Below are positions 56,501 to 64,000 of a stretch of DNA of 64,000 bases, in pieces; positions within the stretch are counted from its first letter, which is position 1, and each line of letters starts with the position of its first letter. The notes beneath the pieces were generated by a model. The model searched no databases and was not told the origin of the DNA. It saw only the letters and a program-made list of their open reading frames with translations. The position numbers and the translations under genes are program-made. The stretch is from Nymphaea colorata (lineage: Eukaryota; Streptophyta; Magnoliopsida; Nymphaeales; Nymphaeaceae), in contig NC_045143.1 of NCBI RefSeq assembly GCF_008831285.2, forward strand, positions 6,829,503 to 6,893,502, read 5' to 3'.

Positions 56501-57811
56501 ACTTAATTGTTACCAATTTTGGATGCAGGACTTGAGTATTTGCACTCAGGATGCACCCCAGCAATCATTCATAGGGATGTGAAATCAAGCAACATTCTTC
56601 TGAATGCGAATTTTGAGGCAAAGATTGCTGACTTTGGGTTATCAAAGAGTGTTATCTCTAGCAGTGTTACACATATTACAACTGCAGTTGCTGGCACAGC
56701 TGGTTACTTGGACCCTGAGTATGTAGCTTTCGTCTGCAGACAAGACTAATTTTGTCATAATTGTCTACGTGAAAATCATCCAGCCCAGCTATTTTGAGTC
56801 AAACCATGTGTACTACATCTGGGGATACAACCTAGAATTCACTATATTCCAGATAAACTTTTTGGCTACTGGCTGCAATGTTAGTTACTTGGTTCATTTT
56901 CACGCTTTATATAAAAGCAAGGTTACTAGGGCCATAAACATGCTCTCGAGCTTGTTCCAGTTCGCTTGAGAATTCTAAGAGTTAACTTCCAATTATAAGT
57001 GTATATTATTGGTAACATGGAAACTGGTTTTGGAACGAACTCATGCACATGAGCTCCTGGACAGACAGGAGACTTATACAACCTCAGCAGGCTTCACAGC
57101 CTTTGAGGAACATAATTACCAAATTGATAAGCGTAATTCAAGTCCATTGATATATTAAAAGCATTAACATTGTTAAACTAAGAAAAATTATATAAGTATA
57201 GATGATCATGGGCATACAAGTACCGATATGTGTGAGTGCAACTGCTAACTCAATGATATGCACAAACAGGGAGATCGGACTATGATTCCTGTTTGTGTTC
57301 CTCCATCACCCTCCTGTTTTTCTTTTTCTCTTCTTACCCTCTTTTATCTAAAACTTGCAGCAATGTCAACGTTGATTAATTCTTTTTCTTCTTTTTAGGT
57401 ATTGGTGCACCGGCAAGGTTACTGAGAAAAGTGATGTCTACGGCTTTGGGGTAGTCCTGTTATGGAGGAGAAAATGTCCCAATAGTTAAAATTGTAGTAC
57501 CAAGACTTTTGAGGGGGGACATCAACAGTATTATTGATCCCAGGATACAAGGCCAATATGAGATCAGCTCCATATGGAAGGTTGCGGACACAGCAATGTC
57601 ATGCACTCAGGAAAAGTCATTCATTAGGCCTACTATGAGAGATGTTGTGGCTGAGTTGAAGGAAGCCATGGAGATTGAGATGGCTAGAGAAAGAAGTGGA
57701 AGCTCGAGGATGTGGAAAAGCTCCATGCGTTCATTATCAACGAGCAAAGTACCAATAACGTCCGCTTCTCTATCTGATACAGATTCAAGCATTTATCCAT
57801 CTGCAAGGTAA
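53516..57811 (+). pseudogene. Gene C: receptor kinase pseudogene, exons 4-13 only
   Basis: Exons matching genes A and B in order and phase are 53516-53648, 53733-53804, 53910-53981, 54059-54139, 54234-54400, 55021-55235, 55328-55454, 56335-56397, 56529-56718 and 57399-57811. They cover the WDGLTC cap, three LRRs, a membrane helix (VISLVISTLLTVLIVVAVIV region) and the kinase. The signal peptide and both malectin exons are absent upstream. Exon 4 has an in-frame TGA (53635) where gene B has an arginine codon. The last exon lacks about 40 nt encoding ELITG and following residues, which shifts the frame to an early stop. The kinase motifs [22 protein letters not shown] and DFGLSKS are otherwise preserved, and the glycine loop here keeps all three glycines. 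Confidence 0.88.
55590..55662. repeat. (TA)n/(TG)n microsatellite in an intron of pseudogene C
   Basis: Alternating TATATA and TGTGTG runs lie in the 880 bp intron between exons 10 and 11. Confidence 0.85.
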
Positions 57812-58002
57812 AGGTAGCCATCAACAGATAACTTTATATCAAATTCATTTAATGAGATTGATTCTCACATGAAGAACATAATCTGAAGTACTCTTTTTAT
57901 GTCACATTTAAATTACTTGTGGAGCTGCTTGAATAGCTGGGTTAGTAGTTAAAAGTTGGACATGTCTTTCCTTGAAATTGCCTAAATAAATACTGTTTTA
58001 GT

Positions 58003-58782
58003 CAATGTTATAAAAGGCATAGCGTATCGCGTATCGGTCGGGCTGACCTATACGCTGTATCGTAACGTATCGTAAACGTAGCATAGCGTATCGTAAAATT
58101 AATTTTTTAATTTTAAAAAATATTTAAAAATAAAAAAATAGAAAAAAAATTATTAAAAATCTGAAAAAATAAACAAAAAATCAGAAATCAAGAAAAATGT
58201 ATTCAAATACAAAAAAGATCATCATACATAAGGAACATTCATGTATGCCAACAACGCATTCAAAAATTAAAAATTAGATATTCAAAATAACATAATAAGC
58301 ATTCATCACAATTTTAAACTTGAAAATTTTACAGAATCTTAAGACTTAAAGTCTTAGGACTTTGAGTTTTAGGACTTATATTACATCACAATTTTATAAG
58401 TTCAAAACATATAGTTATCAACTTATCATCTTTCATGATTTAACGATAATATTTTCTAAATCGATGAATCATTGGTTATTTTTTATGAAAATGTGCAAAA
58501 TCTCTCCCTCCTACGTCTCTTGGAGTCTTTAAATACAAGAAGAGAGAGGGAGGAGTGTTTAAACTTTAAAAAATAAAAAATTTTGTGTTTTAGTCCGTAT
58601 CGTACGATACGGGGGTGTATCACCCGTATCGTACGATACGGCCCCCGTATCGCACGTATCGTGCGATACGTATACGATACGGACGCGTATCATCTTTAAA
58701 CAGCGTATCGTATAAATTTTGTTGACCTATACGATACGTATCGTACGATACGCATCTGTATCATACGATACGGATAACATTG
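58003..58782. mobile_element. Foldback-type element built from CGTATCGTACGATACG palindromes
   Basis: The ends are inverted repeats (CAATGTTAT at 58003-58011 and ATAACATTG at 58774-58782). Both arms are dense in CGTATCG. The 16 bp perfect palindrome CGTATCGTACGATACG occurs at 58596-58611, 58625-58640 and 58737-58752. The roughly 480 bp centre is AT-rich and has no coding potential. The flanking bases do not form a clear target-site duplication. The family is not recognised. Confidence 0.65.
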
Positions 58783-59168
58783 GTTTGAACTACACATTTT
58801 TTTCTGAAAGCCTAACTCCCGAACAGAGCATACATGGTTGTTCGGGAAGTGCTGTAAACTACTAAAGTTGGTAATTGTCTCTTTCCAGTTGGAGACAACA
58901 AGCAAGCCAGCTGAATGGTTGCAGCAGATTTTCAATCAAAAGCATGCTCTGTTCTCAGCCTTCAGAATTTAGAAAAATCGCAAGATGAACTAGACATTTT
59001 TTCATAGATGTTTCACTAATAATTGGTTATGTTCGATTGAACCATTTGTATTTCATATTAATCAGAAAAAAGTGGTTTTCAATCCAATAATCATGATATA
59101 TAACGACCTTGATGATGATGACAAAAGCCATTGTATAAAAAAGATAAGGCAAGCAATAGAGCACATAC

Positions 59169-59680
59169 CATCATCAGCATTAGTCACAAACCCGCTCAGG
59201 GGAAGGAGTTTGTAGACCTCAAAGGAATTGAGGACAGCACCCTCATCCGAAGCGTTGGTCGAGCGTACGGAGACCGAGTACTGGGATGCAATCAAAGCAC
59301 GTGGTGAGTAGAGAACACTGCTGGAGAGGTAGGTAACGTTGACGTCGCCCCAGTGTTGATCGTTCAGGCGAACCGTCAGGCGCCTCCATTTCCCGGAGGA
59401 GGGCGGTACCACGTCTGCGAATTCCAAGGTCAGAAAGAAGGCGCTGTCGACTCCCCCAGGCCAGCTAACGACTATCTCCCCGGGCGCGTAGACAGCGGTC
59501 TGCAACACAACTGAGGGTGTTCCGAAACTCGGGGTCAAGGACTCGGTGACCGAGGCATTTGTGCTCTTGGGAGATCCATATGAATCGTAGTCGAACTCCC
59601 ATATACGATCAAAGCTGTCCGCCGGATACCTGAGTTTGGTAATCTGGTTCGTTAGTGCGAGATTATTTTTCACCATGTCA
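59169..59680 (-). pseudogene. Gene D: lone malectin-like exon 3
   Basis: This single exon is 512 nt with the same phases as exon 3 of genes A and B. It has acceptor TGCAAG and donor GATG/GTATGT. It encodes the second half of the malectin-like ectodomain: RIWEFDYDSYGSPKSTN, PSFGTPSVVLQTAVY, FFLTLEFADVVPPSS and [20 protein letters not shown]. The frame is open. No other exon lies to its left on this strand, and copia DNA occupies the right side where exons 1-2 should be. It is either the broken-off 5' half of gene C or a relic of another paralogue. Confidence 0.8.
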
Positions 59681-59877
59681 CTTGCAGAGGTTGCTAAGGC
59701 CTTTGGGGGAAGCAGCTGGTTTAGTTTCAAGAGTGAACATCTTCGCTTGTCTAAGATTATATCAAGACCTTTGGGTGAGCGGGAGGTTGTTTCACCGCTC
59801 AAACGAGAATGAAACAGTTTAAACGAGAGATGAAACTCCACCCTCCTTCCTTGCCCTTTCCCCAGGGTTTAGAGCTA

Positions 59878-60361
59878 TGTTAGTACTGATGGGATTTCTC
59901 CCCATAGCGCACATACAAAACCAAACGCATATGCCCTAAACAGGATCATGTTCATGCTAAATCATTGAATCAAACATAACCTTAAACTTAAAGCGGAAGC
60001 GTACCTGAATCCATCTGATCTGGTGCACGGGAAGATCGCAGCAGGGTCTTTCAGGGTACGTGCGGCGCGCTTGAGGTCTCTCTCAGATGGGGAAGAGGAA
60101 AACCCTAGAAACCAATGTTTCAGGCAACCCTTGCACGACCCCAGGGACCACTACCATTATATAACGAGGACAATTACGGATTCAACCCATCAAAGAGTCT
60201 GTAATCGCATATAGGTATCTATACATTTCAAAATTACCCCATACCATCTAAAATGACGTAATATCCCAAAATGCAATCACTTATGCGGATATTTACATTA
60301 AGACAGCTATAATGTCTGAAATTCCTCATAGACATATGTCGGCCCACCAAATGATCTTACA
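59878..60361 (-). repeat. Probable 3' LTR of the right-end copia element
   Basis: On the minus strand it starts TGTAAGATCATTTGG directly after the purine-rich GGCCCAAGTGGAAGAT. A TATATAA box lies near 60157-60164. The end at ACTAACA (59878) is a guess from TG...CA rules. No second LTR is in the window to confirm length. Confidence 0.5.
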
Positions 60362-63100
60362 ATCTTCCACTTGGGCCAAATATGTCTTAATACATTCAGA
60401 CATTACACAAAACCTTAAGAGCTCATAACTGCTATCTTATTAAACGTCATTTCACCAATCTCGTCCATGTTCATATCAACACAGAACCAAAACGGCTTTC
60501 GCTATATCAAAAGTTAGCTAAACCTTCAATGATCACAAATGTTAACATAACCAATGACATAGATCTGATATGGATGTATAGCATGAGAATTACATGCGAT
60601 GTGATTACAACATGTCTATTCTCAACTATTCCAACTTTAAAACCTTATGGAGATCAAAACATAAACACAGAATGGATCCAAAGAACTTTAAACTTTATTC
60701 TGCAGAAAATTGAATATGTGTCCATACATAAGAGCAAACAAAATACAAACTCCCACTAAACCAGCACATCATCCAAGGATAACACCCCATACGAACAACA
60801 TGTTCGTGAAAGACCTTATGTGTTAAACCCTTGGTAAGCGGATCCGCAAATCATAGAGTTTGTCACAATATGCTCTAAAGACACCTGACCATTCTGTATC
60901 CCCTCTTTAACAGCCCAAAAACTTAATGTCGATGTGTTTCGACTTTGACAAACTGTGGCTGTTATAAGAGTACATGAATGCTGAATTATTGTCACACAAC
61001 AACCTTAGTGGTCTTTCTATACCATATATAATGCGCAGCCTCGTGACAAAATTCTGCAACCACAAAACCTGATTGGATGTCATTATCTTGGCACCCAGCA
61101 AAGTTAGAATCTGAATACCCAATGATCTCCCACTGGTCTGACTTCCTGTATGTGAGCATAAAATCTTATGTTCTTTTTAAGTACATCAAAACTCTTTTGG
61201 CTGCTTTCCAATGACCCATACTAGGATCACTTAAGTATCTTCCTAACATTCCAATGATAAATGCAATATCCAAACGAGTACAAACCTGAGCATATATAAA
61301 ACTTCCTACAACAGACGAATAGGGAATCCTTTCAATTTCCTTATATTTGATTTCACTTTTAGGGCACTGTTTGAGACTAAACTTGTCTCCTTTATCAACT
61401 GGAGTCTTTCATGGTTTACAATCCTTCATGTCATATCGCTGAAGCACCTTATCAATGTAGACCTTTTGTAATAATCCAAGAATACCCCGAGAACGATCTC
61501 GAAATATTTGGATCCCTAATACAAAAGATGCACAACTAAGATCCTTCATGTCAAATTGTGTTGACAAAAATTCTTAGTTTCATGCAATATGCCCACATCA
61601 CTACTATTCAGCAATATATCATTGACATATAAAACCAGAAAGATAAATTTGCCCCACTGATGTTTTGGTATACACATTCATCAACCATATTAGTTTCAAA
61701 ACCAAATGAAACTATAACTTGATGAAACTTGTAATACCACTGACGGAAAACTTGCTTTAGCCCATAAATGGATTTCTTGAGTTTGCATACCATTTTCTTT
61801 GCATTTCCTGAAACAAAGTTTTCTGGTTACACCATATATATCGTTTCATCAATGTCTCCATTTAGAAACGTTGTCTTAACATCCATCTATTGCAGCTCTA
61901 AGTCAAAATGAGCTACAAATGCCATTATAGTCCTGAAAGAGTCTTTCAACGAAACTGAAGAGAAAGTCTCTGTATAATCAATGCCTTCCTTTTGAGTAAA
62001 GCCCTTAACGACAAGACGTGTGTTATACCTTTCGATGTTATCTAATGAATCCCTCTTGGTTGTAAATATCCATTTACAACCAATGGGTTTCACACCTTCA
62101 GGCAAGGGAACAACTTCTCATACGTTATTATCCATCATGGACTTTATTTTCTCATTCATGGCATCCATCCACTCAAGAGATTTAGAACTCTTTATTGCTT
62201 GCTGGAGGTTGACAGGATCATCCTCCATTAAGCCCATATCAACATCATGTTCTTGGAAATAGACAAAATCATTTGAAATTGTATTTCTCCTCTCTCTAGT
62301 GGATCTCCTCAGTGGCACCTCTACTTGATTTTCTTGAGGTTGTTGAGTTTGTTCTTCAGTATGGAGATCGACATCATTGTCTTCTTCTGAATAGAGTGGA
62401 CTCAGGTCCCTCTTCAAAGGCAATGCTTCTAACCTGATCACCTCCTCAAACTCAATATCCTCAAAGAAATGAGCATTTCCCTTTTAAAGAAAGACTTACT
62501 GAATGGATTAAAAAACTTATAACATCTTAATGTTTGTTCATTTTCCCTTATACATACAATGCAAACATTAAAGTCTGCAAAATCAAGGGACTCAAGAATT
62601 CCTTTTGACATAAGGCTTTATATTCTCTTTTCAGAGATATGTCTTAAGCGTCAATGTCACAACATAATAGAATTCTAATTTGTTAATTTTACTTTTAGTA
62701 CCACTAGACGTAACATGCAAGATTTCATTATATGAAGCAACCATATCAAGCAAAAAAAAGGTTATCGCTACTAGACAAAGAACTAGTGGCAATCAAATTT
62801 GAGTGCAGAAACAACTTAAATTTACTTCTTCCAAATAAACAATAATAACCAAACTTGTTCAATGAAGAAATAGTAACCAAATTCCATCTAAAAGATGGTA
62901 CCACATAAGTTTCTGTCAAATTCAAATAGCAACTAGTCTTTAACAATAACCAAAAATCTACTATGGCTTCAACCTTTGCCTTCTTGTCATCGCTCACATA
63001 GATGAATCTTTCAGCATCATTTGGCGTTCGACAATTTAGGCAGTCTTGCATAGACACTATGTGAGTAGTAACACCGAATCTACCCACGAAGTGTTTCTGG
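60362..63100 (-). mobile_element. Degraded Ty1/copia element (protease to RNase H)
   Basis: Minus-strand pieces run from right to left. First is a protease C-terminal part (MQDCLNCRTPNDAERFIYV, NLTETYVVPSFRWNL). A GAG-pre-integrase knuckle remnant follows (SLDFADFNVCIVCIRE near 62580). Then come an acidic linker (62118-62441), reverse transcriptase blocks (KPIGCKWIFTTKRDS, NTRLVVKGFTQKEGIDYTE, KKSIYGLKQVFRQWYYKFH) with the YVDD site eroded to FYMSMIYC, and an RNase H relic (LRLLCDNNSAFMYS, SKSKHIDIKF). Most of the integrase core is deleted. A purine tract and LTR follow at 60361. It is dead, with many stops. Confidence 0.85.
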
Positions 63101-63840
63101 ATACTAAAGTTAAATTAACCTCAAAACAAACCAAAAATACCAAACATGCTCACAATCAATACATGTACTTAGATGAAACAACAAATATAAATGAATTTAA
63201 ATACAATGGCCTAAATCCCATCACAAGGTACCGGTGCAACGCTAATATCCAATCTTTGGATTGAAATATTAACTGCAAGTGGCATTCTTGGTCAACAATG
63301 AATATAGAAAATTAACCCTATCAAACAACGAGTCTATCTTTGGATTGACTCGCTATTCACATGGAAACCTAAAAAATTATCACATATTCATTGCTCTGTA
63401 TACTTAAACCTGACCAAACAACAATCCTCCTTTGGGCTGATCATTGTCCGCATGGATCAAGTATACTATCATCTAATGTTTAAAACAAGCAAATTCGTAC
63501 AACAAAGGTCACTTTGGCGACATAAAGTACAAACGTACTCATTTCAAACAACAGACATAGCCAAAGATCAAATTCATAATCCAAACATTCATACAAAGCA
63601 CATACACAATTTTAATAACATGCAAAACATGATACATGAATTAAAATTTACATACAAATTTGCCCTATATTGATTCCAAAACCAAAATGATCCAATAAAA
63701 GGGGCCCAAAAGTGTCCAAAATTTTATAAATCGGTATCATAATCGTGCTTAAGAGGATGAAGAACTACTGAATTGGCCCTAAAATAGCCTGTATCGTTTT
63801 TAAACCACAACAAAAGCACCCACATGCCCTTACGTAGGGG
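63100..63840. other. Unrecognised spacer
   Basis: AT-rich sequence upstream, in the minus sense, of the copia protease remnant. It may be decayed gag but no motif is readable. Confidence 0.3.
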
Positions 63841-64000
63841 TGAACCAGTCTTAAAATTAGACGTACCGGTCAAAAATAGACCGTATCGGTTCTAAAACCC
63901 AATGAACCGGTTAAAAAATGGCAAAAATAGGTTCAAAAACTGGATGAACCGGTCCTGAAAGCCCTGAATTGGTTCTAAAACTGAATGAACCGGTCCCAAA
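63840..64000. repeat. Degenerate AACCGGTT-centred repeat at the window edge
   Basis: A motif like TGAACCGGTCCCAAAA or GGTTCTAAAACTGAATGAAC recurs about every 30-50 bp, each around ACCGGT or a one-base variant. It continues to the last base, so its full extent is unknown. Confidence 0.6.

Overview
This window is nuclear DNA from a flowering plant. The genes have short exons split by AT-rich introns with GT/AG borders. They belong to plant receptor-like kinase (RLK) families, and the mobile DNA is mostly Ty1/copia with initiator-Met-tRNA primer sites. I cannot name the species. No CRISPR array, tRNA, rRNA or bacterial-style operon was seen.

Region 1 (1-11 kb): the 5' exons of a gene that runs off the left edge (signal-peptide exon plus proline-rich exons, minus strand), microsatellites, a broken amino-acid-permease exon, two minus-strand copia remnants, and the kinase exons of gene E (8580-10790, minus).

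Region 2 (11-29.3 kb): gene E appears to begin at 29268 with a signal-peptide exon and a transmembrane exon (28178-28327), then skip about 17 kb to its kinase exons. Joined directly, the seven exons give an open frame of 1314 nt (437 aa). The product is a receptor-like kinase with almost no ectodomain and a catalytic loop that reads QRG instead of HRD. The 17 kb intron holds ten copies (J1-J10) of a juxtamembrane/start-of-kinase exon unit. Eight of them form a higher-order duplication in the order ABCD-ABCD. A 5.46 kb copia element (18799-24263) sits inside one copy.

Region 3 (32.4-47 kb): two tandem, apparently intact, 13-exon malectin-like/LRR receptor kinase genes (A, 32403-38397; B, 40826-47033, both minus). 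Both give an assembled CDS of exactly 2742 nt.

Region 4 (51-64 kb): a LINE-like 3' fragment, then broken relatives of A and B. These are a 3'-end fragment (52.3-52.6 kb, minus), a pseudogene with exons 4-13 only (53.5-57.8 kb, plus) and a lone malectin exon 3 (59.2-59.7 kb, minus). The layout fits an old inversion with a breakpoint in intron 3. A 780 bp foldback element rich in CGTATCGTACGATACG palindromes lies in the breakpoint interval. A degraded minus-strand copia element and a degenerate AACCGGTT-type repeat fill the right end.

The real genes are membrane receptor kinases of a locally expanding cluster. Duplication, exon amplification, transposon insertion and gene breakage are all visible. 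Exon borders were read by eye from splice consensus, frame and paralogue comparison, so individual junctions are predictions.
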